From positions 1 to 5,676 of the forward strand of contig DQTF01000215.1 in the NCBI GenBank assembly GCA_015662935.1: a stretch of DNA of 5,676 nucleotides, written 5' to 3'. The notes beneath the pieces are model-generated. The model was not told where the DNA came from, searched no databases, and saw only the letters and a list, made by a program, of their open reading frames with translations. Origin of the DNA: Crocinitomicaceae bacterium (GTDB lineage: Bacteria; Bacteroidota; Bacteroidia; Flavobacteriales_D; Crocinitomicaceae). Positions 1-5,676 of this stretch are shown here, one piece after another. A program made the translations under genes and the position numbers. How positions within the stretch are numbered: position 1 is the stretch's first letter; each line of letters opens with the position of its first letter.

Positions 1-261
1 AACCCTACTCTTATTTCAGAAAACAACGAGGTATCAATTTATCCCAATCCATCCAATGGGCAATTTTTAATACAATCTAAATTACTAATAAATTCAATAT
101 TTATTAGTAATTTAAGTGGTGAAGAAGTCCTAAATATGGAAAATCTGAATCTAATGGAAGTAGAGATTAAGCTTATTAAACAAGTTTCCGAGTATTTACT
201 TGTAAAAGTAGTGACATCTAACAATGAAACAAGTAATCTTAAAATATTGATTCATGAATAA
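1..261 (+). CDS. C-terminal end of a T9SS-sorted secreted protein (5' partial)
   Basis: The frame is open from base 1 to the TAA at 259-261, giving 86 residues with no start, so only the C-terminus is present. Residues 12-22 read SIYPNPSNGQF, the hallmark of the type A C-terminal sorting domain of the Bacteroidota type IX secretion system. The later beta-strand pattern also fits: hydrophobic I-F-I-S-N-L-S-G at about 33-40, then Y-L-L-V-K-V at about 68-73 and a final hydrophobic strand L-K-I-L-I. In this family the domain directs export across the outer membrane and is cleaved by the PorU sortase, with the cargo released or anchored to surface lipopolysaccharide. The cargo domain lies left of the window, so the protein's function (enzyme, adhesin or other) cannot be read here. 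The minus-strand frame over the same bases is a shadow. Confidence 0.88.
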   Translation, partial: NPTLISENNEVSIYPNPSNGQFLIQSKLLINSIFISNLSGEEVLNMENLNLMEVEIKLIKQVSEYLLVKVVTSNNETSNLKILIHE

Positions 262-277
262 AATACTCTTATCTTTC
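247..277 (+). promoter_or_regulatory. Possible Bacteroidota-type promoter for the membrane protein gene
   Basis: TTG at 247-249 is followed after 20 bases by TATCTTTC at 270-277. This matches the Bacteroidota pattern of TTG, about 17-23 bases, then TAnnTTTG, at all but the last base. Initiation a few bases downstream would leave a leader of roughly 25 nt before the ATG at 308. The element overlaps the stop of the preceding gene. In AT-rich DNA such matches are frequent, so this is only a candidate. Confidence 0.25.
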
Positions 278-307
278 TATTGATTACAATGGTAAATAAC
301 TAATTAC

Positions 308-1774
308 ATGTCTCAAAAACTAATTGTTTTTTTTCTAAGTATTTTAATAATAGGAGACTTATCCTATTCATTTTTGCAATATGTGAGTGCTCCATTAGAT
401 GGAGACATGGCAGGAGGTATTGTTCCTGCAAAAGAGGTGGAAGAAATATTTGAAGATCCATTTGGAATTTTCGCTATTTCGGACAATAAATCGCACGCAA
501 ATCCTAATAGATATTTTGCTCATTTGTTCTTTAAAGAATATTATCAAAGTGTTCCTTTAGTTTTACAAAATGTTACATCTCCAATAAACAGTGTTTATTA
601 CAGCAATGCAATCATTAAAATATTCATTCACTTTTTCTTAATCTTCATCATTTCTGCAATGGTTTCAGGTTCCATAAAGTTTTTTAGCCAGCCTTTTCTT
701 GTCTCTGCACTTGTTATTACCCCATTATTTCAAGCAGAAGGTTTTTATCGCTATATGGGTGTGATTGATATGTCTGTAACCTACACTTTCTTTTATGCTT
801 TACCTATTTTACTCTTATTGCTATTCTATTATCCTTTTTATAACTTTTTTTTACAAAAAAGAGGAACGTTCAATCTCTATAAAAAAATTATTCTATTCCC
901 TTTTGTTATTATTATTCCTTTCAGTGGACCATTAACTCCTCCTGTTGTACTAATCGTTTCAATAATTACACTTTATGTTTTTACAAAAAAATGTTACACT
1001 CAAAACGGGTATCATCAACTTCTGCTCAACACCGTAAAAAGTATCCCAAATGAGGTTCTACTATTTTTTATTCCAATTAGCCTTCTGAGTCTTTATTCGT
1101 TGTTTTTAGGAAGCTATAACTCAACATATCAAACAGATATTCTCCCAGTCTTTGATAGATATTTAAGACTTCCGTCAGGAATATATTATCAACTTACTCA
1201 AAAACTTGGTTTCCCAATATTGCTAACTATGATTGCACTTAATATAATTCTTCTACGAAGAACAAAATCAAATCAAAAAGTCAAAGAAATGCTATCAAAA
1301 TTTAGGTGGATTGGGCTGTTTATAATGATCTATATTTTGTTGCTCCCACTAGGAGGCTATAGACCATACCGACCAAACATTTTAAGGTTTGATACAATTT
1401 TACCTGTAACAATTTGCTTATTTTACATCTATGTAGCTTCTTCATTTTTTTTGATTAACTCTTTAAAAAATAAAAAAATATACCTCTTATTCATTGCCAC
1501 AGTTTTACTTATTTTTACTAATGCGGACAGGTCAAACTTTAGAGGAAATGAATGTGAAAAAATAGCACTCCGAAAGATTTCAAACTCTGAAAACAATGTT
1601 GTTGAAATCGCCTCTAATTGCAAGCTTTTGAGTTGGGACTTGATAGAAAACCCCGAAAAATCTCGATTAAATGGGGAATTACTTTATCTGTGGAACATCA
1701 CGGATAAAAAAGTTATTTTTTACAATAAATTAAATAAACAAGAAGCAAGACCCTCGTCATCGAGAGAAGAATAG
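308..1774 (+). CDS. Polytopic membrane protein, possibly GT-C-like; function unknown
   Basis: The 488-residue product belongs to no family I can name. About 10-11 hydrophobic segments are visible, near residues 4-24, 101-119, 127-144, 155-180, 192-206, 211-226, 248-268, 300-316, 334-349, 363-385 and 390-404. The first segment is followed by a loop of about 75 residues carrying L-D-G-D-M-A-G-G (30-37). An acidic pair just after the first helix is typical of GT-C glycosyltransferases that use polyprenyl-linked sugars, so such a role is a reasonable guess but unproven. The loop also holds N-P-N-R-Y-F-A-H (65-72). A second polar block, G-G-Y-R-P-Y-R-P-N-I-L-R-F-D (349-362), sits between two helices. 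A soluble C-terminal domain of about 80 residues (C417, C438) follows. The ATG at 308 is the first good start and has no clear ribosome binding site. Sampled GC is about 25-27%, below the right half of the window, partly because of Phe, Ile and Leu codons. No close partner gene is visible. Confidence 0.85.
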   Translation: MSQKLIVFFLSILIIGDLSYSFLQYVSAPLDGDMAGGIVPAKEVEEIFEDPFGIFAISDNKSHANPNRYFAHLFFKEYYQSVPLVLQNVTSPINSVYYSNAIIKIFIHFFLIFIISAMVSGSIKFFSQPFLVSALVITPLFQAEGFYRYMGVIDMSVTYTFFYALPILLLLLFYYPFYNFFLQKRGTFNLYKKIILFPFVIIIPFSGPLTPPVVLIVSIITLYVFTKKCYTQNGYHQLLLNTVKSIPNEVLLFFIPISLLSLYSLFLGSYNSTYQTDILPVFDRYLRLPSGIYYQLTQKLGFPILLTMIALNIILLRRTKSNQKVKEMLSKFRWIGLFIMIYILLLPLGGYRPYRPNILRFDTILPVTICLFYIYVASSFFLINSLKNKKIYLLFIATVLLIFTNADRSNFRGNECEKIALRKISNSENNVVEIASNCKLLSWDLIENPEKSRLNGELLYLWNITDKKVIFYNKLNKQEARPSSSREE

Positions 1775-1780
1775 ATTAAA

Positions 1781-1954
1781 TTACTGGTGTGTGTTCTTAA
1801 TGTGTTCCAACCAGTCAATACCTGCTACTTCGTGGTGCATCTCGGACTGGAACGAGTTTACACCGCTCTCGCTGTTCTACTTCTTTTCACTAATACAGAC
1901 AATCCAAACACTTCGTTTCCGATATGGAAAATCTGATAAGTTGTCAATTTTCTT
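1781..1954 (-). pseudogene. Interrupted protein-like frame in a GC-rich intergenic patch; relic or dispersed element
   Basis: The gap between the membrane protein and the regulator (1775-2020) holds no intact gene. On the minus strand, a frame bounded by a TAG at 1955-1957 and a TAA at 1781-1783 reads 25 residues, one in-frame TAG (1877-1879), then 31 residues. The second part has a protein-like composition with paired histidines and an aromatic-acidic C-terminus: S-E-M-H-H-E-V-A-G-I-D-W-L-E-H-I-K. I do not recognise it. Bases 1801-1880 are about 51% GC (41 of 80), against about 25-38% in sampled neighbouring genes, which suggests foreign or repeat DNA. Short inverted pieces (CCAGTC 1811-1816 with GACTGG 1845-1850; TTTCC 1916-1920 with GGAAA 1926-1930) also suggest a structured element. 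It could be a decayed gene end, a transposon remnant or a non-coding repeat; the sequence alone does not decide. Confidence 0.33.
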
Positions 1955-1973
1955 CTAAAAAAGTGTATTTTTA
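1941..1973 (+). promoter_or_regulatory. Possible Bacteroidota-type promoter for the response regulator
   Basis: TTG at 1941-1943 is followed after 22 bases by TATTTTTA at 1966-1973, matching TAnnTTTG except for the last base. A transcript starting near 1980 would have a leader of about 40 nt before the ATG at 2021. That leader is A-rich (ataaagaaaaatca just before the start), as is usual for translation initiation in this phylum, and has no Shine-Dalgarno site. The promoter would lie at the right edge of the GC-rich patch. It is a candidate only. Confidence 0.28.
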
Positions 1974-2020
1974 AACGATAGAAAACACGTTGCCTGAATA
2001 ACAAGAATAAAGAAAAATCA

Positions 2021-2701
2021 ATGCAAAAAATCTGCTTAGTCGAAGACGAAAGAAGCATAGGAGAGATTGTTCAACTCAATCTAAAAATGGAAGGTTATGA
2101 AGTTAACTGGATAGATAACGGAGGAGTTGCGCGTTCACTTTTTGAAGAAGAAATCAACGTTGATTTAATTATTTTGGATGTCATGTTACCTGTTGTCAAC
2201 GGAGTAGATTTATGTAAACAAATTCGTCAAAAGAGTAAAGTACCTGTCCTTTTTCTTTCCGCAAAAGGAACGACTACGGATAGAATAGAGGGGTTAAAAG
2301 CAGGAGGCAATGATTATTTACCAAAACCATTCGATTTAGAAGAGTTACTATTGCGCGTGAAAGCATTAATCGGACAGAATCAAGCTGAAGTTTTGGAAGA
2401 GTGTGTGATTGATGATAAGGTTGTCAGTTTCAAAACCTACGATGTTACGAATACAATTACCGGAGAAATTGAGCGCCTTTCTAAGAAAGAAATAGCATTA
2501 ATTCAACTGTTTTTAGAAAAAGAAGGAGAGGTTGTTTCACGAGATGAAATTTTAGATAAACTATGGGGGAAGAATCAGTTTCCAACCACAAGAACCATTG
2601 ATAATTATATTCTCAATTTTAGAAAAATGTTTGAAAAAGATCCAAAAAAACCCCAATTTTTTCATTCGATAAGGGGGGTGGGGTATAAGTTTTTGAGGTA
2701 G
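2021..2701 (+). CDS. OmpR/PhoB-family response regulator
   Basis: This 226-residue DNA-binding response regulator has the full receiver plus winged-helix layout and normal family length. In the receiver domain (about 3-117), E8-D9 form the acidic Mg pocket, D53 in I-L-D-V-M-L-P is the phosphoacceptor, S80 is the switch Ser/Thr, and K102 lies in the P-K-P loop. The C-terminal domain (about 128-226) ends with the OmpR-type wing: T-I-D-N-Y-I-L-N-F-R-K (192-202), then I-R-G-V-G-Y-K-F (217-224). It is expected to be phosphorylated by a membrane histidine kinase and to bind direct repeats in target promoters; the signal and regulon cannot be read here. No histidine kinase lies in the window. Upstream is an odd intergenic patch and downstream are metabolic genes, so the partner is encoded elsewhere or has been lost locally. 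The ATG at 2021 puts the conserved first beta strand at the usual distance. The class is certain; a specific gene name is not justified. Confidence 0.95.
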   Translation: MQKICLVEDERSIGEIVQLNLKMEGYEVNWIDNGGVARSLFEEEINVDLIILDVMLPVVNGVDLCKQIRQKSKVPVLFLSAKGTTTDRIEGLKAGGNDYLPKPFDLEELLLRVKALIGQNQAEVLEECVIDDKVVSFKTYDVTNTITGEIERLSKKEIALIQLFLEKEGEVVSRDEILDKLWGKNQFPTTRTIDNYILNFRKMFEKDPKKPQFFHSIRGVGYKFLR

Positions 2702-2716
2702 ATACTCTTCTATTTT

Positions 2717-2748
2717 AGACACGATTTTGCTTCGAGGAAGATGCGTCT
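2717..2748 (+). terminator. Weak imperfect hairpin after the response regulator
   Basis: Sixteen bases after the regulator's stop, AGAC (2717-2720) can pair with GTCT (2745-2748), and an inner stem CTTC (2730-2733) pairs with GAAG (2737-2740) around a three-base loop. Mismatches and a one-sided bulge separate the two stems. The bases after it (atttctctttta) are T-rich but not a clean T-run. It could attenuate read-through into the deaminase or be a chance structure. Because it covers the ATG at 2741, it also argues against that codon as the deaminase start. Confidence 0.2.
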
Positions 2749-2782
2749 ATTTCTCTTTTATTACTACTTTTACCACTGTTCT

Positions 2783-3217
2783 ATGGAAGATAAACAATTA
2801 AGATACGATAAAGCTTATTTAAGAATGGCCAAAACATGGTCAGAATTGTCGCATTGTAGCCGAAAACAAGTGGGAGCCATCATCGTGAAAGATGGAATGA
2901 TTATTTCGGATGGTTTTAATGGTGCGCCAAGTGGTTTTGATAATTGTTGTGAGAATGAAGAAGGTGATACACATTGGTACGTACTACATGCAGAAGCAAA
3001 TGCAATTTTGAAGGTTGCCAAATCAACGCACAACTGCCATGGATCGACGCTCTACCTTACACTTTCTCCTTGTAAAGATTGTAGCAAGTTGGTTGTGCAA
3101 TCTGGCATCAAAAAAATCGTTTACATCAATGGATACAAAGACCAAGGTGGAGTAGATTTTTTGAGAGATGCAGGAATTGAGGTCCAACAAATAGAAAATC
3201 CTTTTGATGCAGAATAA
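2783..3217 (+). CDS. dCMP deaminase (ComEB-like zinc deoxycytidylate deaminase)
   Basis: The product converts dCMP to dUMP, feeding thymidylate synthesis in the cytoplasm. Numbered from the ATG at 2783 it has 144 residues, the normal length for bacterial members. The zinc and catalytic signature is complete: H69-A70-E71 (zinc ligand and proton-shuttling glutamate) and P96-C97-x-x-C100 (two cysteine ligands). Other family features are R-K-Q-V-G-A-I-I-V (27-35), the substrate-side F-N-G-A-P-S-G (45-51) and Y-I-N-G-Y-K-D (114-120). An in-frame ATG at 2741 would add MRLFLFYYYFYHCS, a hydrophobic stretch with no counterpart in this soluble family, so the later start is preferred even though a GA-rich run abuts the earlier one. 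Its end overlaps the next gene by 11 bp, indicating co-transcription. The alternative of a related CMP/dCMP-type deaminase acting on another base is less likely given the overall match to dCMP deaminases. Confidence 0.93.
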   Translation: MEDKQLRYDKAYLRMAKTWSELSHCSRKQVGAIIVKDGMIISDGFNGAPSGFDNCCENEEGDTHWYVLHAEANAILKVAKSTHNCHGSTLYLTLSPCKDCSKLVVQSGIKKIVYINGYKDQGGVDFLRDAGIEVQQIENPFDAE

Positions 3218-4793
3218 GCAAAACCAATACCTGATACCAATAGTAATGGCTTGCTTTTTAGCGATAGGTCTTTTACTTGGAAAAAAACTAGCACCCCAAC
3301 AAGAGGTTTATGTTTCGGGTAGCGGAGAGGTTAGGTACCAAAAAATTCAAGAAATCATCAATGTTTTAGATGAACGTTACGTTGATTCTGTGGACAGAGA
3401 AGAATTGTTTGAGAAGACAATTAGCGATATGTTGCACAAATTAGACCCTCACAGTAACTACATTCCTGCGGAAGATTTAAAAGCAATGAACGAATCAATA
3501 GAAGGGAAATTCAGTGGTGTAGGAATTCGATTTTTTATTATCAGAGATACTGTTTGTGTGACCAACGTGCTTCCCTATTCTCCAGCTGAAAAAGCAGGAT
3601 TAAAGTCAGGAGATAAAATTGTTCATGTAGATACTTCTGCCATTGCATCTATCGGGATTAAAAATGATGTAGTAATGGGAATGCTAAAAGGCATTGCAGG
3701 AACAACCGTTGATTTAATTATCCAAAGAGGGAATAAAAAGCTCAAAAAATCAGTGATTCGAGGTTCCATTCCTGTAGAATCTGTTTCTGCTGCATTTATG
3801 GTCAATAAAAACGTTGGATACATTAAAATAGATCAATTTAGTGTTGCAACTGCAGAAGAATTTCAACTGGCGACAAGCATTCTTAAACAACAAGGTTTGC
3901 AAAAGTTAATCATCGACCTTCGTAACAATGGAGGAGGAGTATTAACGGGAGCCACTCGAATTGCTGATGAATTTTTAAAAGCAAACATTGCCATTGTCGA
4001 AACGCGCGGAGAACACTCAAAAAATTATGTGTACCGAGCAACATCACAAGGAGAGCTAGAAGATGTTGAGTTAGCAATATTAATTAATTCAAACAGTGCC
4101 TCAGCATCCGAAATTTTGGCAGGAGCAATTCAAGATAATGATAGAGGGCTCATTATCGGGCGACGTTCTTTCGGAAAAGGTTTGGTACAAGAAGACATGA
4201 TGTTGAGAGACGGAAGTAACCTTCGATTGACCATTGCACGTTACTATACACCAACAGGAAGATGCATCCAAAAACCTTATTCAGATAACATCGATGATTA
4301 TTACAACGATCAATTATCTCGTTATGAGAATGGAGAATTATATGAGGTTGATTCTACTTTCTTCAATGATTCTTTAAAATTTGTCACACCAGGCGGAAAA
4401 GTTGTTTACGGAGGTGGTGGAATTATGCCAGATATTTTTGTCCCTTACGACACAACAGGTACGAGTTGGTATTTTACACAACTTCGTTATTCTGCAGCGT
4501 TTACAACCTTTGCTTTTGACTTTGTGCAGGATAAACGTACAAAATGGCGATCTGTGAAAGAATACATTCGTGAATTTAAAGTGTCGGATGACATTCTGAA
4601 TCAGTTTGTTGCATTTGCAGAAGAAGAATCGAAAGTTCAAAAAAACGCAAAAGATTTGGCAATTAGTAAAAAGCTAATTAAGCAAACCATTAAGGGTGAA
4701 GTAGCACGTCAACTATGGGTAGAACAGGGTTACTACCAAGTTAGAATAGAAGATGACGCAGATGTGAAAGAAGCAGTCAAGGCGCTTCAGTAA
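3207..4793 (+). CDS. C-terminal processing peptidase, family S41 (CtpA/Tsp-like), membrane-anchored
   Basis: This 528-residue serine protease of the periplasmic tail-specific type has its domains in the family order. A signal-anchor helix spans about 8-25, and an N-terminal helical part includes L-D-P-H-S-N-Y-I (79-86). The PDZ domain lies at about 101-185, with S-G-V-G-I (103-107) and S-P-A-E-K-A-G-L-K-S-G-D (125-136). The protease core follows, with D-L-R-N-N-G-G-G (237-244). By family comparison the nucleophile is S299 in N-S-A-S-A-S-E and the general base is K324 in F-G-K-G, 25 residues later as in E. coli Tsp; Q328 matches the third catalytic residue. A C-terminal extension of about 120 residues (410-528) is likely helical. 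Such enzymes trim or degrade envelope proteins from their C-termini; the substrate is unknown. The ATG at 3207 is preferred over the TTG just before it. The start lies inside the deaminase gene (11 bp shared), favouring translational coupling. A possible V-M-A-C lipobox at C16 is probably chance, since the hydrophobic run continues past it. Confidence 0.95.
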   Translation: MQNKQNQYLIPIVMACFLAIGLLLGKKLAPQQEVYVSGSGEVRYQKIQEIINVLDERYVDSVDREELFEKTISDMLHKLDPHSNYIPAEDLKAMNESIEGKFSGVGIRFFIIRDTVCVTNVLPYSPAEKAGLKSGDKIVHVDTSAIASIGIKNDVVMGMLKGIAGTTVDLIIQRGNKKLKKSVIRGSIPVESVSAAFMVNKNVGYIKIDQFSVATAEEFQLATSILKQQGLQKLIIDLRNNGGGVLTGATRIADEFLKANIAIVETRGEHSKNYVYRATSQGELEDVELAILINSNSASASEILAGAIQDNDRGLIIGRRSFGKGLVQEDMMLRDGSNLRLTIARYYTPTGRCIQKPYSDNIDDYYNDQLSRYENGELYEVDSTFFNDSLKFVTPGGKVVYGGGGIMPDIFVPYDTTGTSWYFTQLRYSAAFTTFAFDFVQDKRTKWRSVKEYIREFKVSDDILNQFVAFAEEESKVQKNAKDLAISKKLIKQTIKGEVARQLWVEQGYYQVRIEDDADVKEAVKALQ

Positions 4794-5676
4794 ACGTTTT
4801 TAATTCTTTTAAAAAAGGTTCTAATTTCTCAATTTCAACATGATCCATTACTACAATTTTGTACCAATTTGGATTCTGATGATTATCTGGTACTAAACCA
4901 AATTTTGTGGCAAGGTCATCGGTAATAAAATGACTCTTTATTGTCACAATATTACTGTGTGAGTTTCGAAAGTATTCAACCCCGAATTCATCGAGTCGTT
5001 GACAGAGCCAATCGGTTCTTTTCTGCAGAATAAAAATTTTCTCCATCCAACCGTTGGGACCATACTTTGATAAAATCATCCAAATAGAAATAGCATTAGC
5101 ACCAGAACGAGAACCAATAAGCGTACTGTCTTCTCCTGCAACGTAACTTGCTTCTTTGGTAGTAGAATAATTCATTAAGTTTTTTCTTGCAAGAAAAATT
5201 CCTGTTCCATAAGGGGCTTGAGCCATTTTATGCGCATCAAGAGTAACAGAAGAAATATATTTATTCGCAAAATTAAGTTTATATTCTCTATTTGAAAATG
5301 GGTAGTAAAAACCACCAAATGCTGCATCAACGTGCATTTTAAACGGGAGGTTTCTTTGCTCTAACGCGTTGACATAAACAGTATAATCATCCACAGAACC
5401 AAACATCGTTGTCATCATGTTGACAATCACAATGAAGTATTTTTTTCCAGCAAGAAGAGCCTTCTCCAGTTCATTTTCTACGGAATTTTTAAGCAGGTAT
5501 AGATTAGCATTGTCGGTTTTGATTTTATAAAGACCGATGTTCAATAAATTCGCTGCTTTGTCCATCGAGTAGTGCGAATCTTCGCTGCAAAGAATTGCAA
5601 TCTCATTGTGTTGCGCATTTTTCTCTTGCAAGTAGAAGTTGCGGTAAATCCAAATGGCTTGAATGTTTGCCTCTGT
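4777..5676 (-). CDS. Group II PLP-dependent amino acid decarboxylase (N-terminus off window)
   Basis: The frame is open from the right edge to a TGA at 4777-4779, giving 299 residues; the true start is beyond 5676. A TTG at 5629-5631 is internal, because conserved sequence (T-E-A-N-I-Q-A-I-W, residues 1-9) precedes it. Fold type I PLP features are in order: H35 in S-E-D-S-H-Y-S stacks on the cofactor, D117 in H-V-D-A-A-F-G-G binds the pyridine nitrogen, and K150 in L-D-A-H-K-M forms the Schiff base. G-S-R-S-G-A-N-A (188-195) follows, the usual post-lysine motif. This matches the pyridoxal-dependent decarboxylase family (glutamate, tyrosine/aromatic, histidine, 2,4-diaminobutyrate). The substrate cannot be fixed from this part, so no symbol is given. 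The role would be amine or polyamine production or acid stress, by family knowledge only. About 100 or more N-terminal residues are missing. Its 3' end overlaps the convergent protease gene by 17 bp. Confidence 0.9.
   Translation of the reverse strand, partial: TEANIQAIWIYRNFYLQEKNAQHNEIAILCSEDSHYSMDKAANLLNIGLYKIKTDNANLYLLKNSVENELEKALLAGKKYFIVIVNMMTTMFGSVDDYTVYVNALEQRNLPFKMHVDAAFGGFYYPFSNREYKLNFANKYISSVTLDAHKMAQAPYGTGIFLARKNLMNYSTTKEASYVAGEDSTLIGSRSGANAISIWMILSKYGPNGWMEKIFILQKRTDWLCQRLDEFGVEYFRNSHSNIVTIKSHFITDDLATKFGLVPDNHQNPNWYKIVVMDHVEIEKLEPFLKELKTFTEAP

Noticed and set aside
1791..1807. Direct repeat GTGTTC (1791-1796 and 1802-1807), 11 bases apart, as a possible regulator site
   Set aside because: It is only six bases long, lies over 200 bp from the regulator start, and is left of the candidate promoter; chance is the simpler reading.
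2641..2695. C-run followed by a G-rich run (CCCC near 2650, GGGGGGTGGGG near 2673) suggesting a hairpin or G-quadruplex
   Set aside because: Only two G-runs are present, and the bases encode the conserved R-G-V-G-Y-K wing of the regulator, which explains them.
3207..3290. Protease as a lipoprotein via V-M-A-C at residues 13-16
   Set aside because: The hydrophobic segment continues about nine residues beyond the cysteine, which fits a signal anchor better than a lipobox.
4374..4640. 88-residue minus-strand open frame inside the protease gene, and similar frames at 39-224, 1429-1623, 2815-3033 and 3623-3823
   Set aside because: All lie opposite well-supported coding sequence and have no recognisable motifs; they are shadows.
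4791..4815. Palindrome AAACGTTT and a T-run after the protease stop as a terminator
   Set aside because: An eight-base palindrome without a loop makes no stable hairpin, and the T-run encodes lysine and phenylalanine codons of the opposing decarboxylase.
1..5676. CRISPR array, tRNA, rRNA, integrase or intact insertion sequence
   Set aside because: No regularly spaced repeats, no cloverleaf-like or rRNA-like stretch, and no transposase or recombinase motif was seen on either strand.

Overview
The window looks like a chromosomal segment of a low-GC member of Bacteroidota, most likely a Flavobacteriia-type organism. The evidence is a type IX secretion (T9SS) C-terminal sorting domain with the motif YPNPSNG, A-rich leaders instead of clear Shine-Dalgarno sites, possible TTG / TAnnTTTG-type promoters, and proteins of typical Bacteroidota style. 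Assignment below phylum is inference.

Layout, left to right. Positions 1-261 are the 3' end of a secreted T9SS cargo gene. Positions 308-1774 encode a 488-residue polytopic membrane protein of no named function; an early acidic D-G-D loop and about 10-11 membrane segments suggest a GT-C-like architecture. The gap 1775-2020 holds no intact gene. It contains a patch of about 51% GC (1801-1880) in surroundings of roughly 25-38%, and the minus strand there carries a protein-like frame broken by one stop, probably a relic or a dispersed element. Positions 2021-2701 encode an OmpR/PhoB-type response regulator with no partner kinase in view. Next come a dCMP deaminase (best start 2783) and, overlapping its end, a C-terminal processing protease of family S41 (start 3207). 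On the minus strand, 4777-5676 is the 3' part of a group II PLP-dependent amino acid decarboxylase whose start lies beyond the right edge.

How the genes relate: the regulator, deaminase and protease run in the same direction. The last two overlap by 11 bp and are almost certainly co-transcribed, although nucleotide metabolism and envelope proteolysis have no obvious functional link. The protease and decarboxylase genes converge and overlap by 17 bp. The core of the window (2021-5676) is ordinary housekeeping and regulatory content. The parts most worth a second look are the unnamed membrane protein, the odd patch after it, and the regulator without a visible kinase. I do not see a convincing new multi-gene system.
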